The notes under the pieces: generated by a model
Database searches by the model: none
The model's input: the letters and a program-made list of their open reading frames with translations, nothing else
What the model was told of the DNA's origin: nothing
Shown here: piece by piece, positions 13,352-23,877 of the stretch
Layout of the letters: every line of letters begins with the position of its first letter
How positions within the stretch are numbered: position 1 is the first letter of the stretch
Translations under genes and position numbers: made by a program
DNA from: Trichaptum fuscoviolaceum
Lineage: Eukaryota > Basidiomycota > Agaricomycetes > Hymenochaetales > Trichaptaceae
NCBI GenBank assembly: GCA_910574455.1
Contig: CAJSYZ010000004.1
Span: forward strand, 2,046,001-2,110,000
Direction: 5' to 3'
DNA length: 64,000 nucleotides

Positions 13352-14681
13352 TTAAACTCGAGATTTCTTAACCGTAGCTTCGTAAGGAATGCACACAGCG
13401 GTTTGGTGGGTGACAGCCAGGCATCGTTGCCTAACGCGCCAGTCAGGTGAAGCGTTCGATTTCTCGCTAGGGCATGTCCATATCTCGACGTATGTGTCAT
13501 GTCTACCATTTGGCTCTTGGATAAATCGACCAAGCGTATATATTCCCACAGTGTTCGAGGAGTACGCGTTGTCTTCAAGCAGACTGAAGGGCGCCTTGAA
13601 TTCGATTGTCATTGTCAAAGTCGCATACCAACTTTAACGGACAACAGACGGTCAGATAAGAAGGTGTTCACATCGACACTTCAAATGTGCGTACGTCTTT
13701 CCTTGTGTTGGATTTTCGTTTGGCGGAAGTAGTTCGGGAAGGGGCTTGACAACATCGGCGCAAAACGTGAGCATTGTCGGGCGCATGTGACCCTCCTCGT
13801 CATTCAAGGTTAACCAAGCACCAAACTCGAGACCGGGGGGCTCTCGAATGACTGCGGACGATTCGGTGGCGGATGTGCGATTTTCAGCTTGGTTCAAGGG
13901 ACCGTAGACTGGGTCCTCACGCGCACTGATATGTTTCTTGAACTTCCATACATCATGCAAAGGCGTGTTTGGCGAGTCGGACGGATGTGTGCGCAAGGGA
14001 ATGCATCGTGCATAAGGGGAAGGCGGGACGAGTGTCGGCAGTACCGTACTAGAACTGTCGAGACTGGTACGAGTTCCATCTGTGCTGCTACTGAAGGATT
14101 CTGCGGAGGTTTCAGGGCTGAACATTATATGAGTCGAGACGGTCATTTGGTCCTTCGAGTGATTGGTTAGCGCAGTAAAGTCTGAAATGAGAAGATAAAC
14201 ATACTTCTTGGAACATCTCAGCTATGACATTGGCCGATGATCTACTCTCTTTCACTGTCTTCACTTTCACTTCGAAGGGCGCTGGGATCTTCGAAGGCTG
14301 GCCCGACTCGCCTGTCGATTGAGTTAAAAAGGCTTTGTTCGGGCGAAGGAAGTGTGCCGAGGCATGAAATGGCTCTGACAACGACGGTGAGTGTTCTTTC
14401 TGGTGCTCGATGGCAGCCTCAATAATTCGACCGAAAATGTACCCTGGAGGTCGGTTGTCAAGAGAGCTTGTCTACGATAACTTTTGACTGGTACTTACCG
14501 CCATTGGGGGTACTGTCCAAGATTCGAAAGCACCCGTAAGTAATGATAATGCACACAATGCGTAGATAGCTGACCTCAGAACGGACCAAGTTGCGTCCAT
14601 CTCGCCTCCCCAAGTACTCGACTTCGACTTGGCATCGCTGCTAAGCTGTCGAACCCTCAGAGCCTCTCGCAAGGGTGCCAT
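13352..14681 (-). CDS. Thioesterase-like (acyl-CoA thioesterase superfamily) protein
   Basis: Five exons on the minus strand (14575-14681, 14499-14512, 14205-14443, 13695-14152, 13352-13631) give 365 aa in one frame. It begins MAPLREALRVRQLSS. Family features in order are STPNGGYIFGRIIEAA (N-terminal hot-dog domain), HASAHFLRPN, FEVKVKTVKESRSSANV, FGAWLTLNDEEGHMRPTM (second hot-dog half), WYATLTMTIEFKAP and GRHDTYVEIW. This double hot-dog arrangement is typical of fungal thioesterase-like proteins that hydrolyse acyl-CoA. The natural substrate cannot be told from sequence. The 14-nt second exon is required to join WSVL to PNGG. No damage is visible. It could also be annotated as a hypothetical HotDog-domain protein. 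Confidence 0.88.
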
Positions 14682-15308
14682 TGATAGGAAGTACTCTGCA
14701 ACTAGAAGCCTGAGCTGCGGGTTGACTGCGCCTAAGGAGGGGGTGCGTGTTGGTTTGTGCTTGAAGTTGCTAGAGGGTTGCTTGCCTACAGCTCCTCTGT
14801 TCACCCGAGGCAGCCGAACAGATGCTATTCTGGCTATTCTGGTTTCATGCTGTGATAGTCGGTGATGACGGCCTGCGCCTGAGTAACGCCGTGTTGTAAA
14901 TAATGTTCTATGTCAGTGCATCAGTGCACTTCCATGTCCCAGTTCTTCAATCAGAGCGCTCATATTTGCAGATGATGTTGTAGAAGCAGTCGTACCGGCA
15001 ACTTGATCTCAGCCAGATACACTGTGGCTAATCACGTACTCACCCCTTACTTTGTCATACGCTGCGTGTAATCCTTCTTAAGGTTGGCTTTCCCATTCAG
15101 TGACATTGATCCTCGGTAGTCACTACCGCCGGCTCTCGCACCCCTGATCTTCGCGTCTGAAGCGACGAGATTTGTCCGGACGCCGCTGACGTCGTCATAC
15201 CCGTGTCAATTTCACAAGTGCTTTGGTGCGCGACTTACTATACGTTGTAGTGTACTATGTAGTATTCTAAACCTACATACAACGGAGCTTTCTTAGCATT
15301 ATCAGACA
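14682..15308. other. Intergenic region between two minus-strand genes
   Basis: This separates the 5' end of the thioesterase gene from the 3' end of the D-lactate dehydrogenase gene. Only short chance frames are present. No RNA gene or repeat is recognised. Confidence 0.5.
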
Positions 15309-17371
15309 TCAGTCCGGATACAGCTGGAAAACCAAAGTTACGGACACAAGTCAATACCTGTTCAACAGAGTCAAATGGAAACAAACCTTTCCCGGGTTAA
15401 AGAGGTTATGAGGATCAATCGCGGATTTGAGAGCCTTCATCAGTGAAACAGTCTGCTCGCCGAGTTCCTCGACAAGGTACCCTTTCTTTCCCAAGCCCAC
15501 TCCGTGCTCGCCGGTGCAAGTTCCATCAAGGGAGATGGCCGTTCGAATCATGGAGTCTGCAACCTCCTTCACGAGCCGAAGTTCTTCCTCCGTGCTATAC
15601 AGAATGAAGCAATGGAAATTCCCTGCGGACAAATGAGCAAACGGAAGCAGCTGGGACCCGTGAGTGCACTTGCCGTCACCAATATGCCCTCCGAGAGGAG
15701 ATACGAGGCCTCTCTTCGAGAGCTCCTCCTTCGTAGAACGGATCAGATCAGGAAGACGGGAAACAGGAACACTAGGTCATGAGATTAGCAAACTGTGAGG
15801 CTGGTCTTCAGCTGATAATCTATCTTACCACACGTCCGTAATATATCCCTTGTAGCCGGGGTATATACTCAGAATTCCAAATAGTGCATTCTTACGGTCC
15901 GTCCACAGGATATTTCCTTCTTCCTCACTCGATACGTGTGTATATTCAGTACCTCCGTATTTCTCTGATACCTCCTGGACAAGATGGGATGTGTCCTCTC
16001 GTACAGCAACTGACCCTTGAAATTTGAATAGCACTGTATCACGTTCTGGCCATTTGCGAGGGAACTTTCCATACTGATTCATGGCCTTCATGGCCAGGTC
16101 GTCTACCAATTCGGCACATTCTTGTACAAGGTAAGATATTAGCACGCACGAGAGGAGCACAAATGTATATGAATGACTGACGAACGATTGCCCCGCGGTT
16201 TAATGCTTCGCAAACAGCCCGCGTAGCGTTTCCAACATCGGGAAACGAAACTACAGCTATCGAGAAAGGCACTCGTGGTACAAGCCTTAAAGTAGCTGCG
16301 TCCACCAACATTGCTTTAGCCAACAGTAAAACGAACGTGCCCAAGCCACTCACCCTCCGTGACAACACCCAGTGTCCCTTCAGCACCAATGAAAAGCTTG
16401 GTTAGGTCAAAACCTGCTGAGCACTTCCGTGCCCTGCGGCGAGTTTTGATTATCTCCCCAGAAGGCAGCACTGCGGTCTAATATACGCCACCCTTACATC
16501 AATGACTTTGCGCCGTAAAATAGAAGAAATACTCACCAAATTAAGAATATATTCACCGCGAGCTGTACCGTATCTGACAGCATTGGCTAAGGGGGCAAGC
16601 TTAAGTAGATAACACTAACTTTTTCACGTTGGACGCTTACTGCCAGAGCAACCCATGGCAATCATGCCTCCTATAGTTGCCCCATGAGCCGGATCAAGCT
16701 ACGAGTCCTATGGGCAGACTTTCAATTGTATAATTCTGGATAACGCACCGGGAAAAACAGAGGCACACCTAGAACCTCTGAGTAAGTAAAGGCACGAATA
16801 CGCATAGTCTAAGTGGACATACCGCGAGTTTCGAGTTCTTTGTTAATTTGATCCCAGGTGGCACCAGCTTCACATGTGATGTCCGCATCAAGCTCTAAGA
16901 GGTTGGATCGATTAACAACGGTAATTATGAGTTTGAGAAAACATAGCAACGCACCGTTAATCTCAATGATACGGTTCATTTGGGACATGTCGATGCATAA
17001 ACTTGCGCCAGTCCCTGATACCTAAGACATGTTCTCAGTCGAATTCATAATTGCCTGGGAGTTGTAAGGTCATACATTGCCTTCCAGGCTTGTTCCTGCG
17101 GAGTACGGAACAATAGGTACTTTGTATGACTCCGCCACTTTCACTATCTCGGCGACGTTGCTTGTAGACCGCGCACGAACGACCACCAAATGAGGCTTGC
17201 CTAAAGGATAATGTCAGTCATGAATGTCTAAAAGAGACGCATGTTCAGACCTGGAAATTGAGGGTACTTCGATTGCGCATACTTGCTCAAGTCTTCGCTT
17301 CCAGTCAGGACGTCTTCACCTGAACAGACACGCTTCAAATGCTCAACGAGACTCGAAAGGTCGGTCATCAT
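15309..17371 (-). CDS. D-lactate dehydrogenase (cytochrome), FAD-dependent
   Basis: This FAD enzyme oxidises D-lactate to pyruvate and passes electrons to cytochrome c in mitochondria. I traced at least 13 exons on the minus strand. The FAD-binding part shows [44 protein letters not shown] and [16 protein letters not shown]. The C-terminal part shows [31 protein letters not shown] and [12 protein letters not shown], ending NPGKLYPD. A 20-nt exon (16,749-16,768, VPLFFP) is needed to keep frame. The intron at 15,623-15,673 is GC-AG. The start MMTDLSS at 17,371 is provisional: the usual mitochondrial leader should lie upstream, and 17,430-17,830 holds a basic Ser/Arg-rich open stretch that could be it, but I could not splice it convincingly. 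Confidence 0.9.
15623..15673 (-). other. GC-AG intron (51 nt) in the D-lactate dehydrogenase gene
   Basis: Minus-strand donor GCAAGT follows codons for GHIGD, and acceptor CGCAG precedes NFHCF. Removal restores the conserved GDGNFH motif. The intron is a multiple of three and has no stop, so retention would add 17 residues in frame. Confidence 0.85.
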
Positions 17372-18801
17372 GGAACGTAGTAGAGAGAAAGATGGCGAAA
17401 CAATAGACTGGATAATGACTTGCACTTGGATAGCGTGAAAGTGGTTCAGGCTGAAAGGTGATGTTTCGATGATGTTCCACCAAGGCGCCTCAGCTGGGTC
17501 TGGGCCGGTAACCTAACGAGTCTCAGTCCCTCAGAAGCCTTCTTTTCCAGATGGGCGCCAACTGCGTACATCTTGATGCTAGTACGCGATGACTGGGATG
17601 TTAGTCACGGTAACAAGGGTTGTGTCCTATTCCAAGATTGAATAAAACGTGTGAGTTGCTACTGGCAGCACCCCGTACAGAAGAGTTGCATTGGGAAAGC
17701 CGAAGAACCCGCGGGCGTTCTACTTCAAGTTTTTGTGAGCATACTTGAACTGATTCAACGGCGTTGCCGACGACTCGGACTGCGAGTGAGAAAACGGCAT
17801 TAATGCGGATGCTTCAAGTTTAACTTTACTTCTGATGTCAATTTACTTACCTCGGGCTGAGTCAGGGAAATTGAGTTTTAGCTGATGCATGTGCAGCTTA
17901 TAGCCTTACTGTATATGAACAAGTAAAGTATGTACATACATGATGATTATAAGTGCTGGTTATACTTTTACTTATTGCTTACTTACAACACTTAAGAGCT
18001 GACATAATCGGTAAGTCAAGTTCGGGTACTACCGTATAACGCTACTAGTAGTAGCTTAGTACTTGCTGTCTTATCGATGAAACGTTGTTGCCGCACAGTC
18101 ACTACATCTTGCAGCTGACCAGAATCCAGATCGTCCGTTACATCCATCTTTAACAACTCATATCTATGTCATCTTCGTACTCCTCGGAATTACAGCACTC
18201 GCTTCTGCTGGTTTTCGCTTCATATGCTATCCGCTTCCTCCACATCTTCTCGTCTCTACAACACTGGGATATAACATGACCAAACCCAGATGAAATAATC
18301 TGCTTCTGTTCTTCTGCGGGAAGATCAACAAGGGCTCTGTTCAGTCTTCTTTGATGGTACTCTCCTGGCATATACGTATCTTTGTTTTCACGGCAACATA
18401 CATAGCTTCCTATATCGCTTCACTTATGCCAGTGGAAGTCTCAGACCTCGCGCGCTATTCGTGCACATCTCCAACAGCGGCAAAAGACAGGCCATTACTC
18501 ACGAAACATCAACAGTTCCTCATCACATGACATTGACTTCTCAATAGTCAAGCTCAATGTCGGCCTTCCCCCTTTCCATCCCCCGGTTCCCCCCTGTTCT
18601 CTGCGAACCTTTCTCGCTTTATCTCAAACACCATCATAAGATCCTATCAAAGAAGCTTTCAAAATGCACGCTCTTCGGGGCGTAGATACTACTGACCCCT
18701 CATTGGTCCATTGTGTCCTGCGGAGCTCATTGCCTTCAGTTATCATACCTAAGGTTTACGGAGTGGGCGTGTTCTCGTTCCTACACTATCCCATTTTCGC
18801 C
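17372..18801. other. Region between divergent genes, possible D-LDH leader exons
   Basis: On the minus strand at about 17,640-17,830 an open stretch reads a basic, serine-rich peptide (RPRVLRLSQCNSSVRGAASS) that resembles a mitochondrial presequence. It may encode the missing amino end of the D-lactate dehydrogenase. The rest is AT-rich, with ACTTACTT-like words at about 17,900-18,000 and the recurrent 10-mer ACTAGTAGTA at 18,044. On the plus strand, an ATG at 18,664 lies in frame with the downstream DUF6533 gene. Confidence 0.4.
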
Positions 18802-20442
18802 ATGTCGAGCTCTCCTAATGTAGCGCTTCTCGTTACTGCTCTGCAGCATATGCGGATTACTACTGTGAGCATCTTTCTCTTTCGTCCTTCACAACTTTGA
18901 GAAGAGACTAAACTTCACTTCGCAGTATCTCGATGGTATGTGAACAAGCGAAGCAGAGAATCAAATATGCTTACTGGCTATCAGTTTCTAGCTTTGTCAT
19001 CTTGGTATGCTTCACTCTCTGATTGGAGACAACTCTCACTAAAACAATGTTGGACAGGTCTACGATTACTGCCTGACATTCAATCTGGAACGCAGTCTAA
19101 TATGGAGTTCGCCTTGGTCAATAGCGAAGATCTTGTTTCTTCTGACTCGATACCTGCCGTTCGTGGACACAACGATAGTTCTTTGGCGTGCGTGCAGAGT
19201 ACCGTGTCCGTGTTTCAATTTCTAACGAATAGTCGACGGATAGACCAGTTCAAACCTTTAGCGACAAACCAAGATTGCCTGTGGGCATACAAAAGCACAG
19301 GATGTAAGATCTTCTGTGGTCGTCAAAAGCAAACTCATCAAATACATTAACTTCGCAGGGCTCATCACCATCGGAATTTTTATCGCAGAGAGTGAGTTCT
19401 GAGGTCGACTTTGTATGTGCTAGTTACTAACCTGTCTTTGTGAAACAAAGTCGTCTTGGCCTTGCGTGCATGGGCGATCTGGGACCGCAAGAGAATTGTT
19501 GCGATAGGGTTGACTGTCTGGACCGCCGCAATGTGGATTCCCAATTTTGCTATTATGGGCATATTCTTGAACACTCTCAAGTGTGAGCCCGAGTCATTCT
19601 CTCTTCCGAGCGTTAAGATGTTTATGATGCTATTCTATTATAAAATACAGTCCAGCCACTGCCAACGCCTCGGCTGACGGGTTGTCTCGTTTCAGGAGGT
19701 AGCTCAATTCTTAGCGTCAACTGGATTTTATTGATGGTGTACGAGGCCGGTCAGCAACTTGAGATCGCCTTGTTTGATTTTTATTGACTTGCAATCATTA
19801 CAGGGACTTTACTCTTGCTTATTATGAAAGCGCTGAGACAGTGTTCGTTTAAGATCTACTACTAGTAATGGCTTTCGACACTGATGACAATTGTTCCATA
19901 ATAGATCAGATGCACGGCAACTCTGAACTTTACAAGGCAGTCTACCGAGACGGTAAGTATTCCTCTTCTTCAGCTTAAACTCTTGTTCATCTCTTCCTAG
20001 GGTCTCTCTTTTACTTATATGTCTTCAGTATGTCTTGTTATTTATTCAAATGGACATTTTGGAATAACACTTGACTTGTCTCTCCTAGTTCTCTCTACGG
20101 CAAACCTCGCTGTCATCATGACGCTACCAGTGAGCTTCTCTTCAGATAATATGACGCATATGCTTACATGCTATAAAGCACGACTTCCTGAATACTCTAT
20201 CTTCGTAAGTATACATAGGATAACAGCAATTTACAAACCACTAATGCATCACATTAACTTATAGGATAGAACGCGTCCTCCATTCCGTCCTTACAGGAAG
20301 GATACTTCTCAACCTGCGTAAAATTGGACGATATGGGCCAAATGTAAATGTCACGGACACATGGGGTAATAGTACGCTCGAACTCGCTGTCTTCCGCTCT
20401 GCCAACGGCAGACGACACATTGAAACAATCACAGGTTTCTAA
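18802..20442 (+). CDS. DUF6533-type multi-pass membrane protein
   Basis: Many small exons encode a hydrophobic protein of the agaricomycete DUF6533 family, whose function is unknown. In order: ALLVTALQHMRITTYLDV, SSFVILVYDYCLTFNLERS, LIWSSPWSIAKILFLLTRYL, PFVDTTIVLW, GLITIGIFIAE, VVLALRAWAIWDRKR, WIPNFAIMGIFLNTLK, SVNWILLMVYEAGTLLLLI, LYKAVYRDGSLFY, then a soluble tail RVLHSVLTGRILLNLR ending ITGF. About seven membrane segments are expected, as is usual for the family. I chose the ATG at 18,802 (MSSSPN). An in-frame ATG at 18,664 would add 46 residues. Some internal splice junctions near 19,200-19,350 and 20,030-20,270 remain unclear, so the exact protein is uncertain. Confidence 0.78.
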
Positions 20443-20791
20443 CGCTCCAGCTGTGCATTGGATGAGTGTCCTTGTCTATGCTCTCCCAAAGCTTTATATA
20501 TGTATTTTGTTGTAACTACTCATTGTTCTTCGAATGTCTCAATAGGATTATTGACTGTTAGGGATGAGTAGCCTCTTGGTTTGAAAGAGACTATTGAATT
20601 TGATTAAGTTTAGAAATATTCGCCACTTGGATTGTGTTGTGACGCTCTCCATTAGGTATCAAGTCCATTACAATCTTAGTGTATTCTAGGAAACAAGCAT
20701 TTCATTTCACTAACTTGAAGGTATGAAGAGACAATACAGTATGGAAATTCAACTTGCACAGGCAAGGTGCATTTATACAGCTTGAGGAAAC
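20443..20791. other. Short convergent intergenic region
   Basis: AT-rich spacer between the stops of the DUF6533 gene (plus) and the transporter gene (minus). It presumably contains both 3' ends. Nothing else is seen. Confidence 0.55.
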
Positions 20792-22791
20792 TTAAAATTT
20801 ACCAGTCACAACGTGCCTGGTTGCGAAGTATTTACTGGCTAGCATTACCGCAACAGACGCCAGCGTCAATGTGCCTGCCGTGACATTCAGCATTGGGCTT
20901 TTTCATAAGGTGAGAGATCGCTTACCAGCGAATATGGCGACCTCCCGGAACGTTGAATTGCTCTGCTTTATAGCGCCTGAGATCGGCGGGCCAGCCAAAG
21001 CCCCTTAGTTTCACTTAAATGAGACTCTACACATAACACAATGAACGTATCACATACCCAAAGCCATTATAGTCATTTGCATGCCACTCCGCCTCCCAAG
21101 ATCATTTGTTGCACCAAGATGAGCAACAGGGACAGGGAAGAGACAAATAAAAGCGCCTGTGCATAACCTTTACAGAAGAGCAAGAAAATGAGCAGAGCGA
21201 ACCAGGCTATAATGAAGCTTACCCATAAAGAATAGTTATAGCAGTGAATGCGGCCTTTGTCGTGACAAACCCCCAGATATACGTGAAGACGGCTGCCAAA
21301 ACCGTAAAGATTGCCATAACATTGACGGCTCCAAATGACATAGCAAGAGCGCCGCTCCCGAGTCGGCCGATGGCCGAAAAGGCATTGACGATTGCCACTA
21401 AGTCAAATGCGAAAGATGGTTTAATACCGATGAGCTCCGCGCTTACACCCAAAAACGTGAGGGCTGTTCTACTCTGTGAGTTTTTTTATGTGATGGAAAT
21501 AAAGAGCAAACGCACGGGTATAAAGCCCAAGGAAGGCGACGAATGTGGATAGGACATATAACAAGTAGGCTGGACTAGCGAATGCACCAATGTCAAATAG
21601 CCTGGGTAGGTTTTCGCGCGGCGGGAGTCGCGTTTTCATTGTCTAGGAAGAAATACTTTAAAAAAGTGTAAAATTAAGGTCGGATGAGCAGCGTACCAAA
21701 CATCCAATGATGAAGGATGCGAGGTTGATGAACGCGATGGTACGTATAGTCCATTTGAAACTAGTCGGGTTGGAGTCGCAAGTTCCGGCATACATAGATA
21801 CTGAAGCTTTACTTACCCAACGCTCGGAAGCAAGTTACGAAAGATAATTGGATAAATGATCCCGCCCACGGATGAGCCAAAGGAAATGATGGAAAATGCC
21901 AGCGGCCTACGCTTGGCAACTATAAACAAGCTGATAAGTATGTGAAAACGCAATGTAAAATATGCTTACACCAGTGGGAAACCACTGCGATGCACGGAAT
22001 GTATATACAGCCAGCAGCAACCTAACACGAAAATATGGTGAGTGACGAATTTATGGGTGACTGTGAGCTGACTTACACCAAGAAGCACACCTTGGCACAG
22101 CACAAATTGCCAATACTCCTTACATTCCGCAATTAAAAAGTTCGCTACAGTCATTGCTGAACATGCTGAGATGAGCGAAATTTTGAAGTACCCAAGGTCA
22201 AAGAGTCGACCGGCCAGCAGACCCTGGTTCATAAGATGAACAAATAAATCGGCAAGGTACAGAACTTGCTTGCGAGCGTACCGGGAAGAAAATAAGCGAA
22301 TACTGATTATATGTGTTGTTAATAACGAGATGTATGAAGAGAGCACAACGCATCCATACCTGCAACGAGCCAATCCAAGCACTGTTGAAGTGCTACATTA
22401 AAGATCGTATAAATGAGAGGTAGAAGAGACTTACATCTGAGAAGGGGTATTATGTGACAGCAAAACAGTTTCGTAGTAGTCTTGAAATGTCTGAGGACTG
22501 TTTAGCTGATGATGCTACAAGTCGAGAATTGACCTACAGCCCATGACACAAAATAACCGAATGTCGCCATCGAGAGGAAAAAACCCTGAAAAACCATGTA
22601 TCGTTTTCATATGAATAGGACTTGACAAAACATACACCCAGTAGAACGAGCCATGCACTGAGGCCACCGTCTGGTACATCGAGGACAGGTTGAGCGACGT
22701 CACTCTTAGTCTCTGGACTTTGCTTCTCAACCGCGTCGTTGCTTTGTCGTAGATCCTTTCTGTAACTCGAGGGACTGCCTTCCGATTCCAT
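20792..22791 (-). CDS. MFS transporter, monocarboxylate-transporter-like
   Basis: A multi-exon gene on the minus strand starts MESEGSPSSYRKD and ends VVTGKF. The cytosolic N-terminus leads into PDGGLSAWLVLLGGFF, the usual start of the first membrane helix in fungal MCT-type permeases. Then come MATFGYFVSWATFQDYYET, LLSHNTPSQIAWIGSLQ, SAELIGIKPSFAFDLVAIVNA, FSAIGRLGSGALAMSFG, FPVPVAHLGATNDLGRRSGM and ALAGPPISGAI, ending in a last helix LTLASVAVMLASKYF. These are typical landmarks of the MCH/MCT branch of the major facilitator superfamily in the plasma or organelle membrane. The substrate cannot be predicted. Exon 1 is 22,636-22,791. No stop or frameshift remains after splicing the parts I followed; the middle exons near 21,600-22,300 were followed less closely. 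Confidence 0.87.
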
Positions 22792-23877
22792 TGTAAGGAG
22801 ACGCAGAGTATTCTCAAGATGCGGAGGTGCGTGCAGACGTAGAGACAGACTGCCGAAAGTGTGGCAACCGACTTCACATTGTACGAGTCACTAATAGAAC
22901 ACTCGGAGCACCACTGGCATCACTGACGGCAGGTGGCCGCGGTGAATAGAATAATGGCCCTTGGAGAATCATCCGATCGTTTTCTTTTCGGGCGCGAGTT
23001 AATACTACTATGATGGAAGCTCAGATTCTTGCACTGGCAGAAGCCGAGGAAATAATAGGACTGTTCCGATTTCACCGACACGCCGTCTTGCTGCCGCGGC
23101 GTAATTAGGATTGTATCACGAATGGAAGACTCTACTGTGGTGCTATGAAGCATATCAACCAGATGATTATGTTCTTAATCAGAAGAGAAGCGACGAACCA
23201 GTGAACTCAAGTATGAAAGAACTTGAAGGACTCGGAAACGAGCTGCCGTCTCAGGCTACTACTAGTAGTAGCACGGAAAGTTCCGAATCGCCGATATAAC
23301 TTGAACAGGATAAACCTCCGGCACATTTTGGTAAGTTACTGTTAGTTTACTTAAACTTGAGTAATGTAGTTTTGTGGTGACTTAGCCTCCATAATTGGTA
23401 GTTAAACGCGTACTTAGTACTGGAAGCCATAATAGTATATCAGGGTCCATCCGAGTCGGTGGTGTCCGCTCCTTTTATTCTTAAACCTTGCCAGAGCTTC
23501 AACCTCTTCATAGTTCAAACACGGTTTGCCTGGCTATATCATCAATTCTCTAATGATAATTTTCAGCGTTCCATCAAGAATCTTTTGATCCACTTTTGAT
23601 CGCAGGCGCTGCCGGAGATTGGGACCTAGTCAGCGCCCCGGATGAACTACACATTCATGGACTGCAGCTAATTCGCATGAAGACCTTCCGTCGTACTTAA
23701 GCCACTCCTTATCGAAAGATCGGAACGTTATCCGAAGAGTGCCTAGTGGCGAAAGTGGGATTCACATCATGTCGCTGATCCGATGGACGCCCAAGCGAGG
23801 TGTGCGGTCGTGGACGGTTAGTCCCATAGTACATATATAACAGATCGACAAGTTAGAAGGTCTCCACACCTTGAATT
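22792..23877. other. Divergent intergenic region between transporter and P450
   Basis: Likely holds the promoters of the minus-strand transporter and the plus-strand P450. Short open frames on both strands (for example 23,111-23,299) show no recognised motif. The palindromic string around ACTAGTAGTA lies at 23,256-23,271. Confidence 0.45.
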
